In this document: piece by piece, positions 16,491-22,558 of the stretch
Numbering within the stretch: position 1 is the stretch's first letter
Layout of the letters: each line of letters opens with the position of its first letter
Assembly (NCBI GenBank): GCA_030647005.1
Contig: JAUSKG010000027.1
Span: forward strand, 1-47,637
From: a bacterium
Lineage (GTDB): Bacteria > Patescibacteriota > Patescibacteriia > JACPHY01
Reading direction: 5' to 3'
DNA: 47,637 nucleotides
Notes under the pieces: generated by a model
Told to the model about the DNA's origin: nothing
The model's input: the letters and a program-made list of their open reading frames with translations, nothing else
Database searches by the model: none
Translations under genes and position numbers: made by a program

Positions 16491-16564
16491 CTTGACATTG
16501 GCTTTCCTGGGTGATAAGAAGTATCTATCCTGGACGCCTACTACAGGATTATCATCAAGACGGC

Positions 16565-16780
16565 ATGAAAAATATTCTTCAGAAAATCACGAATAAAGTG
16601 TGGCTGAGCGTGCTTGTCTGGGCTGGTTTATTGCTAGTAAGTAGGTACGTCATCAGAAATGATATCTTTGGGACAGTTGCAGAACTCGGTGGAGTATTCT
16701 TGTTCATTGACGCACTGTATAAGTGGTCAAAAAAAACAAAATCAAACAAACAATCTGTTGATCGTTCCAAGAGTGGATGA
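16565..16780 (+). CDS. Small membrane protein (element cargo)
   Basis: A 71-residue frame begins MKNILQKITNKVW, followed by two hydrophobic segments (LSVLVWAGLLLVSRYV and GTVAELGGVFLFIDALY) and a basic tail (KWSKKTKSNK). A TTGACA at 16492-16497 lies upstream without a convincing -10. It precedes the tRNA, which is on the opposite strand. Unknown function; it could be a membrane-acting toxin or anchor, but nothing proves it. Confidence 0.5.
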   Translation: MKNILQKITNKVWLSVLVWAGLLLVSRYVIRNDIFGTVAELGGVFLFIDALYKWSKKTKSNKQSVDRSKSG

Positions 16781-16789
16781 GAGAAGTGA

Positions 16790-16879
16790 CGGAGGGGAAG
16801 GGATTCGAACCCTCGGACGTGGTATCAGCACGTCGGTCGTTTATAAGACGACTGGTTTAGGCCTCTCGCCCACCCCTCC
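16790..16879 (-). tRNA. Class II tRNA with anticodon UAU (codon AUA), carried by the mobile element
   Basis: The minus strand folds as a full cloverleaf of 90 nt: acceptor GGAGGGG/CCCCTCC, anticodon stem GTCGT/ACGAC with loop CTTATAA (anticodon TAT), a long variable arm GACGTG-CTGATAC-CACGTC, and T arm GAGGG-TTCGAAT-CCCTT. The D stem is weak (two G-C pairs plus C-A and G-A). The discriminator is G73, followed by TCA, so CCA is not encoded. By anticodon it would be Ile (AUA), but a long variable arm belongs to Leu, Ser and Tyr tRNAs. G73 and the GGAG...CUCC ends resemble bacterial tRNA-Ser, whose synthetase does not read the anticodon. Charging identity is therefore uncertain: Ile by anticodon, Ser by body. 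Confidence 0.85.
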
Positions 16880-16915
16880 TCATCTCTCTCACCCGCTGTT
16901 GGAATGATTGTCACA

Positions 16916-17001
16916 ACACCCTCTCACAGGGGATCGCGATTGTGCTGCGTGCTGCTGCTTATACCCAGCCACGCATGTCACGACCCCCTGCGAGAGGGTG
17001 T
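16916..17001. other. Long imperfect hairpin
   Basis: ACACCCTCTC-A-CAGGGG (16916-16932) pairs with CCCCTG-C-GAGAGGGTGT (16985-17001) around a 52-base loop that itself contains ATCGCGAT. It begins 2 bases beyond the stop of the minus-strand winged-helix gene and may terminate it or protect its 3' end. Confidence 0.6.
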
Positions 17002-17002
17002 T

Positions 17003-17377
17003 TTATTGTTCCTGCGTTGGCTGTTCTTGTCTGGCGTCCTTTTTTGCGTACACCCCACGCCTTACAATCTCGATTTTTCCTTCCGCTTTGAGGTTCGATA
17101 GCGCACCCTGTACTTGATCCGCCGAAACAGAAACACCATGCACCGTCTTGATCCATGGAACGATGCCTGACTTTGCAGCTCCAGCCGACCCCTTTGAGTC
17201 AATGTATGCAAAGACGCTTCCTTTCAAGCTGAACCCACGGGGCAGCGAGGATGATTTCTTCCTGCCACTTTTTGTCTGCGGATGATAGATTTTCCGTAGC
17301 TCGTCCTCCAAACGAGCGATTTCCGCGATGATCTCGTTCGCTCGTTGGTGTTTTGCTTTGATCCCTTCGTCTACCAT
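17003..17377 (-). CDS. Coiled-coil plus winged-helix-like protein (element cargo, possible regulator)
   Basis: A 124-residue protein starts at ATG 17377. Residues ~5-35 are a heptad-like charged helix (KHQRANEIIAEIARLEDELRKIY), then a basic linker (KSGRKKSS). The C-terminal domain (GSVFAYIDSKGSAGAAKSGI ... VSADQVQGALSNLKAEGKIE ... IVRRGVYAKK) has the helix-helix-hairpin pattern of a winged helix. It is probably a DNA-binding regulator of the element. A promoter with TTGCAA, 18 bases and TACAAT places transcription start about 2 bases before this ATG, which is why I prefer it to ATG 17437. Confidence 0.65.
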   Translation of the reverse strand: MVDEGIKAKHQRANEIIAEIARLEDELRKIYHPQTKSGRKKSSSLPRGFSLKGSVFAYIDSKGSAGAAKSGIVPWIKTVHGVSVSADQVQGALSNLKAEGKIEIVRRGVYAKKDARQEQPTQEQ

Positions 17378-17385
17378 AGAAACGT

Positions 17386-17415
17386 ATTGTACCAAATGCA
17401 CGCCGCCACTTGCAA
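17386..17415 (-). promoter_or_regulatory. Promoter of the winged-helix gene
   Basis: On the minus strand, TTGCAA (17410-17415), an 18-base spacer and TACAAT (17386-17391). The -10 ends 8 bases before the ATG at 17377, so the transcript would have almost no leader. Confidence 0.65.
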
Positions 17416-17484
17416 CAGCTAACCGTACCGTATCCATTCAAGTATACGGACTACCAAAAAATCATGCAAGCACGCACCTAGCCA

Positions 17485-17512
17485 CGGAAAACAAAACAGC
17501 CCCGAAGGGCTG
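17485..17512 (-). terminator. Inward-facing terminator near right end of element
   Basis: On the minus strand CAGCCC-TTCG-GGGCTG is followed by TTTTGTTTT. It would stop minus-strand transcription entering from the neighbouring chromosomal gene (17642-18331), insulating the element. Confidence 0.65.
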
Positions 17513-17520
17513 CTCTACTA

Positions 17521-17543
17521 GGGTAGTGTTGTCTATAGTTCCC
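17521..17543 (-). repeat. Right terminal inverted repeat
   Basis: Complement of the left end with one mismatch. It is followed directly by the target duplication TTGCGAAA at 17544-17551. Confidence 0.92.
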
Positions 17544-17559
17544 TTGCGAAATGGTGGAC

Positions 17560-17584
17560 GGGAGGGGGTAAACCCCTCCCCTAC
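17560..17584. repeat. Single GTAGGGG-family REP
   Basis: GGGAGGGGGT-AAACCCCTCCCCTAC is a single copy of the palindrome seen as an inverted pair at 21103-21195. It lies 8 bases outside the mobile element's right target duplication. Confidence 0.75.
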
Positions 17585-17641
17585 GTTTGCGTGCAGAGAG
17601 CAATCCCAAAGGAGAAGCCCCCGCGCGCGTGGCGTCAGGGG

Positions 17642-18331
17642 CTAGGAGGTCTCGTTGGGGTTGGGGAGGGGCGTCTCACGCACGGTGAGTTCGGCTGCGT
17701 AGCAGTCGCAGAGGATAGAGGAGAGGCGATGCGTCTCCACCTCGAGCTGGACACCGTCCGTGATGATGCGGCACTGATTGCGCGTGAGCAATGCATCAAT
17801 GGCGAGCGAGAAGTCGCCCATGGCCTGCGCGTGGTCGAGGAGCGCGGGGAGATTCGTCCGGAGCAGCACTGCGTCTTCTGTATTGACATCCAAGCGCATC
17901 CAGCGTCCGTGTCGCAGTGCGTTGACACGCTCTTGGGCAATGACTTCGGCATCAGCGCGGTGCGGGGTGTCCGGTCCAAAGAGTTTCGCAGCGATCGCAT
18001 GCATGAGGTCGCGAACTTCCGCGGCCTGCAAGTGATCCGTATCGCGCGCCTCGATGATTCCGCGCAGGAGCATCGCCGCGGCTTCGAGGGCACCATCGCG
18101 CAGGCCTGCCTCGCGGCCGCGCACCCATGCAGCATTCCTGCGCGCGGTGGCTGCGTCCGCAGCGGACCTTCTGATCGCGTCCACCTCGCGTGCGGTTTGC
18201 TCCTCGAGGACGTGGATTTGGAGGTTCGCGTCGTGTGCTTCGCTCTTGATGACGAGTCGGCTGCTCGTCTTGGGTTGTTGCGCGTTGCCCTCACCATGCT
18301 TCGTATCGGAGTGTTTGAGGATGCGGACCAT
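17642..18331 (-). CDS. FliH/HrpE/YscL-like protein, orphan
   Basis: The 229-residue protein starts at ATG 18331 with AGGAGG just upstream. The N-terminal third is charged and coiled-coil-like (ANLQIHVLEEQTAREVDAIR), then WVRGREAGLRDGALEAAAML. The C-terminal half has the FliH/YscL pattern: a helix ending AQERVNALRHG, a strand phrase RLDVNTEDAVLLRTNLPALL, and near the end NQCRIITDGVQLEVETHRL, which mirrors the G-C-x-I-E-T-D-G-G phrase of that family. FliH-type proteins are peripheral stalk subunits that regulate a secretion or rotary ATPase. No ATPase partner, flagellar or type III gene is in the window, so its partner is unknown and the family call is by pattern only. Confidence 0.5.
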   Translation of the reverse strand: MVRILKHSDTKHGEGNAQQPKTSSRLVIKSEAHDANLQIHVLEEQTAREVDAIRRSAADAATARRNAAWVRGREAGLRDGALEAAAMLLRGIIEARDTDHLQAAEVRDLMHAIAAKLFGPDTPHRADAEVIAQERVNALRHGRWMRLDVNTEDAVLLRTNLPALLDHAQAMGDFSLAIDALLTRNQCRIITDGVQLEVETHRLSSILCDCYAAELTVRETPLPNPNETS

Positions 18332-18466
18332 GAGTCCTCCTTGGGAATGTGCGTGCGAACACCATGATGATAGCGCGTATGCGTTGCGGAGTCAAGGTGC
18401 GAGCGGGGGCGTGCTATGCTAGACAAAGAGGTGAAAGCATCACAAAAGTGATTGGCATCGAACACT

Positions 18467-19138
18467 ATGCACAAGGCACGCATCGTCGGGGCGGCGCTCA
18501 TCGTTATTGCGGTCGCGGGGGTGACGTATGCGATGCGGCCGGTGGCGGTGCCGTCGGAGGCCATCGCGGAAACAGCGGCGCGGTTGGGAGGAGAGGAGGG
18601 AGTCGGCCAGGTGTACACCATCATCCCCGAGCAATCCCAAACACTCTTCCAGCTCGATGAGGTGTTGCGCGGGGAGGCGATTGTCGTCGAGGGGAAGACG
18701 AGCGCGATTGCCGGTCAGGTGACCGTGGGAGGCGGCGCGACGACACTCGACCTTGGCACCATTGCGGTGAACGCGCGCACGCTTGAGACCGATGACGCCA
18801 AGCGGAACCGCGCGATGGCGAACGTCATCCTCAATACGGACACGTTTGAGTTCATCACATTCACGTCGGACGGCGCGATTTCGTTCCCAGGCCCGCTCGT
18901 GGTGGGTGTGGAGTACGCCGTGGAGATCCCGGGGACGCTCACCATTCGTGACATCACGCGCCCCGTCACCTTCGCGGCGATGGTGACCGCGGCAGACACC
19001 GATACCATCTCCGGCACCGCGACCGCAACGGTGCTCCGGAGCGACTACAACCTCATCATCCCCGACCTCCCGTTCATCGCGAGCGTTGGTGACGAGGTGA
19101 CGATCGTCGTCGCGCTCGTTGCAGTGCGCGTGCAGTAG
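18467..19138 (+). CDS. YceI-family protein with membrane anchor
   Basis: The 223-residue protein begins with an anchor or signal segment (ARIVGAALIVIAVAGVTYAM). A YceI-like beta-barrel follows from residue ~50: VYTIIPEQSQTLFQLDEVL, then DLGTIAVNARTLETDDAKRN, then ILNTDTFEFITFTSDGAI, then IPGTLTIRDITRPVTF. YceI proteins bind isoprenoid-type lipids in the periplasm; here it would be outside the membrane. The start is ATG 18467, and GAGGTGAAAG occurs about 35 bases earlier. A TGCTATGCT extended -10 lies near 18412. The next gene starts 3 bases after its stop, so both are co-transcribed. Confidence 0.85.
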   Translation: MHKARIVGAALIVIAVAGVTYAMRPVAVPSEAIAETAARLGGEEGVGQVYTIIPEQSQTLFQLDEVLRGEAIVVEGKTSAIAGQVTVGGGATTLDLGTIAVNARTLETDDAKRNRAMANVILNTDTFEFITFTSDGAISFPGPLVVGVEYAVEIPGTLTIRDITRPVTFAAMVTAADTDTISGTATATVLRSDYNLIIPDLPFIASVGDEVTIVVALVAVRVQ

Positions 19139-19141
19139 CAT

Positions 19142-20485
19142 ATGGCGTTCACCCGGAGCGATTGGAATGACGTGGCCGCGCAGGAGCGGCGTCTCGATGT
19201 GGCGATCGCGTCGTTTACCGCGGGCGAGGTGGAGCGCATCCGCCATGCGCTCGCGTTCGCGCGCGATGCGCACGCAGGGCAGCTGCGGAAGGGGAGCATC
19301 GGCACGCCATACATCGTCCATCCCGTGCGTGTTGCGGCATCGCTCGTTGAGGAGCTGGGCATTCGAGACGCTGACGCGATTGCCGCGGCACTCCTCCACG
19401 ATGTCGTGGAGGACTGTGACGTATCCCTCGACGCGATTGCGGCGTCCTTCAGCGATGCTATCGCGGGCGCGGTGCGATGGCTCACGTGGGTGCCGGGCCG
19501 CGATGCGAAGTGGATGCAGGCACGCGCGCTCCTCGACGCGCCGATGCACGTGCGCGCGGTGAAGGCAGCGGACATCATCGACAACGCGCGCGACATCGCC
19601 GCGACGCCGTCCGTGGGTCGTCGCATCGCGCTGCGATCTTATTACGGGTATGGACGTTGGGGCCGCCTTGTCGTTGCATCACTCGATCGAGATGACGCGC
19701 TCCGCCTGCTCGATGACGCGCTTGCCGCCGTGCGCGGGACGCACTTTTCGGGCGACCGCGAGCCGCTGTTCCGTGCGAACGTCGGGAAGGTGCTGACGGT
19801 GCGCGTGTCCGACGCCAACGGTGCGGAAGTGCCCGTTACGCGCTACCCCGTGCGCACGAGCGTCATCGCGGCGGGGGACGACCTCTTCGCCCTCGTGCGG
19901 AAGTACGCGCTCGAAGCGCTGCATCCCGATGATACCCTCGCGATCTCCGAGCGCGTCGTGGCGATCACGCAGGGCCGCGCGTACCGCATTGACGAGATAC
20001 GACCGCGGTGGCTCGCCACGCAGCTCGTACGGTTTGTCTCCAAGAATCCCGCGGGCATTGGACTCGCGATTCCGCAGACCATGGAGCTCGCGCTGCGCGA
20101 GGCCGGCACTGCGCGCATCCTCCTCGCCGCGTTCGTGTCCGCGATCACCAGGCCGTTCGGGGTGCGCGGGCTCTTCTACCGCCTCGCCGGTCATAGCGTG
20201 AATGCGATTGACGGACCCTGCGACTACACGCTCCCGCCATACAACGCGTACGCGGTGCTCGGCCCCAAGGACCCGGATGACGTTGCTGCGCACCTCGCGC
20301 GGCGCATCGGCGTGGACATCGCGATCATTGATGCGAACGATCTCGGTGTCGTCGTGCTCGGTGCGTCGGACGGCGTGGATCGGGATTTCATCCGGCGCGT
20401 GTTCAAGGACAACCCGCTCGGCCAATCCGCAGAGCAGACGCCGATGGCCATCGTGCGCCGCAGAGACGAGAAAGCCGACCTCTGA
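19142..20485 (+). CDS. Fusion of HD (p)ppGpp-hydrolase-like domain and CofE/FolC2-like gamma-glutamyl ligase domain
   Basis: The 447-residue product has two domains. Residues ~25-180 are an HD hydrolase of the RelA/SpoT/MESH1 type: HAGQLRKGSIGTPYIVHPVR, then ALLHDVVEDCDV, then VKAADIIDNARDI, keeping the expected His, HD, ED and Asp/Asn positions. No synthetase domain is present. Residues ~225-445 match the COG1478 CofE family (YPVRTSVIAAGDDLFALVRK, PAGIGLAIPQTMELALRE, IDGPCDYTLPPYNAYA, VDIAIIDANDLGVVVLG, FKDNPLGQSAEQTP). CofE adds glutamate to coenzyme F420-0. A chlamydial homologue (FolC2) instead replaces FolC in folate synthesis. The convergent neighbour is folK, which favours a folate role. 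Overall activity is inferred, not shown. Confidence 0.82.
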   Translation: MAFTRSDWNDVAAQERRLDVAIASFTAGEVERIRHALAFARDAHAGQLRKGSIGTPYIVHPVRVAASLVEELGIRDADAIAAALLHDVVEDCDVSLDAIAASFSDAIAGAVRWLTWVPGRDAKWMQARALLDAPMHVRAVKAADIIDNARDIAATPSVGRRIALRSYYGYGRWGRLVVASLDRDDALRLLDDALAAVRGTHFSGDREPLFRANVGKVLTVRVSDANGAEVPVTRYPVRTSVIAAGDDLFALVRKYALEALHPDDTLAISERVVAITQGRAYRIDEIRPRWLATQLVRFVSKNPAGIGLAIPQTMELALREAGTARILLAAFVSAITRPFGVRGLFYRLAGHSVNAIDGPCDYTLPPYNAYAVLGPKDPDDVAAHLARRIGVDIAIIDANDLGVVVLGASDGVDRDFIRRVFKDNPLGQSAEQTPMAIVRRRDEKADL

Positions 20486-20495
20486 GAGGTCGGCT
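20473..20495. terminator. Bidirectional hairpin holding both stop codons
   Basis: AGCCGACCTC-TGA-GAGGTCGGCT. The TGA loop is the stop of the HD-CofE gene, and the right arm overlaps the folK stop (20494-20496) on the other strand. A compact convergent terminator. Confidence 0.75.
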
Positions 20496-21006
20496 AGGAG
20501 CGGGGGATAATGAGCGTCCGGTGGAATCGGCGGATGCCGGCACGCTCGGCAGGTGGACGGGTGTCGAGGAGTTCGCGTGCAGTGCGGCCACAGACCGGAT
20601 GTCTCCAGTCCGGCGCGCAGGCGGCAAGGGGAACGAGCACGAATGAGCGTTGTGCCAGGCGCGGATGGGGAACGATCACTCCATCGTCTGTGATGACACG
20701 CTGTCCGTAGTCGAGGATGTCAATGTCCATCTCGCGCGGCGCATTGCGCGTGCGCTCGTGGCGGCCCAGCTCGCACTCGATGCGCTTGAGGACGGCGAGG
20801 AGCATGCGGGGTGCATACGTCGTCCTCGCGATGAGCACCACATTGAGGTAGCGCGCTTGCGGGGGACCGATCGGCTCGGTCTCATAGACCGGACTCGCAG
20901 CAACAATGCGCAGGTGTCGTGCGAGTATCGCCATCGCGGATGCACAATGCTGGAGACGCGGCTCGATGTTCGAGCCCAGCGCGAGCAGAACGGTTTCCTC
21001 GTCCAT
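20494..21006 (-). CDS. folK: 2-amino-4-hydroxy-6-hydroxymethyldihydropteridine pyrophosphokinase (HPPK)
   Basis: HPPK transfers pyrophosphate from ATP to 6-hydroxymethyl-dihydropterin, the step before dihydropteroate synthase in folate synthesis. Family marks are VLLALGSNIEPRLQHC at the start, VYETEPIGPPQARYLNVVL, the RNAPREMDIDILDYG signature and VIVPHPRLAQRSFVLVPLA. Length (170) is normal. ATG 21006 has AGGAGG 5 bases upstream; the longer frame is rejected. It is convergent with the HD-CofE/FolC2-like gene, the two stops lying in one hairpin. Other folate genes are not in the window. Confidence 0.92.
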   Translation of the reverse strand: MDEETVLLALGSNIEPRLQHCASAMAILARHLRIVAASPVYETEPIGPPQARYLNVVLIARTTYAPRMLLAVLKRIECELGRHERTRNAPREMDIDILDYGQRVITDDGVIVPHPRLAQRSFVLVPLAACAPDWRHPVCGRTARELLDTRPPAERAGIRRFHRTLIIPRS

Positions 21007-21102
21007 GGTTCCTCCTGTTGAAAGGATCGGCAACGTTGGATCGAGTATAGCCGACGACGCGCGCATGGGCAAGTGTTTTTTTCATGAATGACAGGAACGA
21101 AC

Positions 21103-21195
21103 GTAGGGGCGGGTTTTACACCCGCCCGTGTGCAGGCGGATGCTCGGGTATGGTGGCGTTCCAGCGATACAGGAGGGGGTAAACCCCTCCCCTAC
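21103..21195. repeat. Inverted pair of GTAGGGG-family REPs (REPIN-like)
   Basis: Left 21103-21127 reads GTAGGGGCGGG-TTTTA-CACCCGCCC. Right 21172-21195 is the inverted relative GGAGGGGGT-AAACCCCTCCCCTAC. A 44-base spacer separates them. A second REP family, distinct from the TGTAGCGG one, with a single copy at 17560. Confidence 0.78.
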
Positions 21196-21225
21196 GAGGG
21201 AATGTATCAACACGTTGTAATCTGA

Positions 21226-21252
21226 TTAGCACTCCTCGGTGATGAGTGCTAA
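21226..21252 (+). promoter_or_regulatory. CIRCE operator (HrcA binding site)
   Basis: A perfect CIRCE: TTAGCACTC, 9 bases, GAGTGCTAA. It lies 19 bases before the hrcA start. HrcA binds this site and represses the operon until heat or misfolding titrates GroEL/HrcA. I saw no other copy in the window. Confidence 0.97.
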
Positions 21253-21271
21253 TGTAGAAAAGTAGCTGGAT

Positions 21272-21976
21272 ATGCTCACGAATCGTCAAATCGCTATCCT
21301 CTTTGAGGTTATTGCAGCGTACGTCGCGGTGCCGGAGCCCGTGTCGTCCGGTGAACTCGCGCGGCGTGGCATCGCGGCGAGCGCGGCGACGATCCGCGCA
21401 GACCTCGCGGTACTCGAAGCGCAGGGCTACCTCGTGCAGCCGCATACGTCTGCGGGACGCATCCCGACGCCCGCGGGGTATGAGGTGTATGTCGCACACG
21501 TTCGCCAGTACACATGTCAGGTTGCGGAGCAGCGCGTGGAGCAGTTCGCGCGGCTCATCGCCGAGGTCATGGCGGACATCCACCTCGCCGGACAGGCCAT
21601 CGCGCGCGCCATCGCGTCCGAGGCCGGACAGGCCGTCGTCGTGGGCGTGAGTCGGGACAATGCGTACGCGACGGGACTCTCGTACGTCATCGTGCAACCG
21701 GAGTTCCATGATCCCGCCGTGCTCCGCGCGTTCACCGCGGCGATTGATGACCTCCGTGCGTCCGTTGCGGTGATTGACGCGCACCTCACGGATGATTCGA
21801 CAGTCATCATCGGCACCGAGAATCCGTTCGGCGAGCAGTGCGGAACCGTTGCAAGTCGGCTTGAGCTCCCGGAGGGGCACCGCATCACAATTGGGATCAC
21901 CGGCCCCATGCGCATGGCCTACGATGCACAGCTCGGCTTGCTCCGCGATGTGCGCGCGGCTGTTGCAACGATGTAG
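21272..21976 (+). CDS. hrcA: Heat-inducible transcription repressor HrcA
   Basis: The 234-residue protein begins MLTNRQIAILFEVIAAYV, the HrcA winged-helix start. GIAASAATIRADLAVLEAQG is the recognition region and PHTSAGRIPTPAGYEVYV is the family signature. The effector region is shorter than in model HrcA (about 340 residues), lacking part of the inserted domain. It represses from the CIRCE at 21226-21252, so it controls itself and grpE/dnaK downstream. Its TAG stop (21974-21976) lies inside a REP palindrome, suggesting that the REP insertion set the present C-terminus. Confidence 0.95.
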   Translation: MLTNRQIAILFEVIAAYVAVPEPVSSGELARRGIAASAATIRADLAVLEAQGYLVQPHTSAGRIPTPAGYEVYVAHVRQYTCQVAEQRVEQFARLIAEVMADIHLAGQAIARAIASEAGQAVVVGVSRDNAYATGLSYVIVQPEFHDPAVLRAFTAAIDDLRASVAVIDAHLTDDSTVIIGTENPFGEQCGTVASRLELPEGHRITIGITGPMRMAYDAQLGLLRDVRAAVATM

Positions 21977-21995
21977 CGGAGACCTTCAGGTCTCC
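21972..21995 (+). repeat. TGTAGCGG REP containing the hrcA stop codon
   Basis: TGTAGCGGA-GACCTTCAGGTC-TCC. The TAG at bases 3-5 of the REP terminates hrcA. It belongs to the same family as the REPs flanking the RAYT gene. Confidence 0.85.
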
Positions 21996-22009
21996 ATGGT
22001 GAACAGGAT

Positions 22010-22528
22010 ATGGAGAGCGATCAACCAACAAACACCACCGAGGCACAGGATGCACACGCAGCGTGCGAGGAGCGCGCTGCCGATCTCGAGCGCAAGTGGA
22101 AACGTGCGCTCGCGGATCTCGTGAACAAGGACAAGGAGTTCGCGCGCGCGCGCGAGGAGCAGGCGAAGTTCGCAACGGCCAACTTCGCTCGCGACCTCCT
22201 CCCGATTGTGGATGCGGTGGATGCCACATCTGGCTCTCCCCCTCATCTTGAGGGGGAGCAGGAGGGGGTGTCTGTCGGTCTCCAGCGGGTGCGTAAGCAG
22301 CTCCACGATTTTCTCGCCGCGCACGGCGTGACACCCGTTCCCGCAGATGGACATCCCGACTATCTCCTTCACGAGGTCGTCGGAAATCGTGAAGACGCAA
22401 CTGCCGACCCCGGCACGATCGTCGAGGTCGCCCAGCAGGGCTACGCGATGCACGACCGCTGCCTCCGACCCGCAAAAGTCATCGTCGCCGCAGAGAAAGA
22501 CGCATCATCATCGGATGGGACGGTGTAG
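22010..22528 (+). CDS. grpE: DnaK nucleotide exchange factor GrpE
   Basis: GrpE releases ADP from DnaK. The 172-residue protein has the usual acidic N-terminus, a long coiled coil (AACEERAADLERKWKRALAD, residues ~18-60), NFARDLLPIVDAVD, and the C-terminal beta-wing (GYAMHDRCLRPAKVIVA). Residues ~73-86 (SGSPPHLEGEQEGV) are encoded by a CTCCCCCT/AGGGGGAG palindrome (22232-22272) inserted in frame, probably in the loop between helices. The TAG stop (22526-22528) lies in a TGTAGCGG REP, and residues beyond KVIVA are an extension of unclear value. It belongs to the CIRCE operon. Confidence 0.92.
   Translation: MESDQPTNTTEAQDAHAACEERAADLERKWKRALADLVNKDKEFARAREEQAKFATANFARDLLPIVDAVDATSGSPPHLEGEQEGVSVGLQRVRKQLHDFLAAHGVTPVPADGHPDYLLHEVVGNREDATADPGTIVEVAQQGYAMHDRCLRPAKVIVAAEKDASSSDGTV
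22232..22272. repeat. CTCCCCCT/AGGGGGAG palindrome inside grpE
   Basis: CTCCCCCTC-ATCTT-GAGGGGGAG followed by CAGGAGGGGGT, nearly the same as at 180-222 in the first gene. It is read in frame within grpE. Confidence 0.8.
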
Positions 22529-22547
22529 CGGAAACCTTCAGGTTTCC
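22524..22547 (+). repeat. Left REP flanking the RAYT gene (contains grpE stop)
   Basis: TGTAGCGGA-AACCTTCAGGTT-TCC, 11 bases before the RAYT start. It is in inverse orientation to the REP at 23040-23063. The grpE stop TAG is formed by REP bases 22526-22528. Confidence 0.88.
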
Positions 22548-22558
22548 ACGATCACGTC

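Larger units (their letters stand above)
15071..17543. mobile_element. IS1595-type element with cargo, 2473 bp, including a tRNA
   Basis: The ends are 23-bp inverted repeats with one mismatch: 15071-15093 begins GGGAACTATAGACAA and 17521-17543 is its complement. Immediately outside each end is the same octamer TTGCGAAA (15063-15070 and 17544-17551), an 8-bp target duplication. GGG termini and 8-bp duplications are typical of the IS1595 family, and the transposase agrees. The interior is clearly lower in GC than the chromosome. It holds two small membrane proteins, the transposase, a small basic protein, a tRNA with anticodon UAU, a long hairpin and a coiled-coil/winged-helix protein. The target was a chromosomal CATTGCGAAATG site next to a GTAGGGG-type REP. 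Confidence 0.92.

Noticed and set aside
16916-17001. Integron attC-type recombination site
   Set aside because: The long hairpin with a large loop is superficially similar, but there is no integrase, no cassette series and no recognisable R and L boxes.
17386-17437. Longer start (ATG 17437) for the winged-helix gene
   Set aside because: The extra residues would be encoded across the best promoter (TTGCAA-18-TACAAT), which points to ATG 17377.
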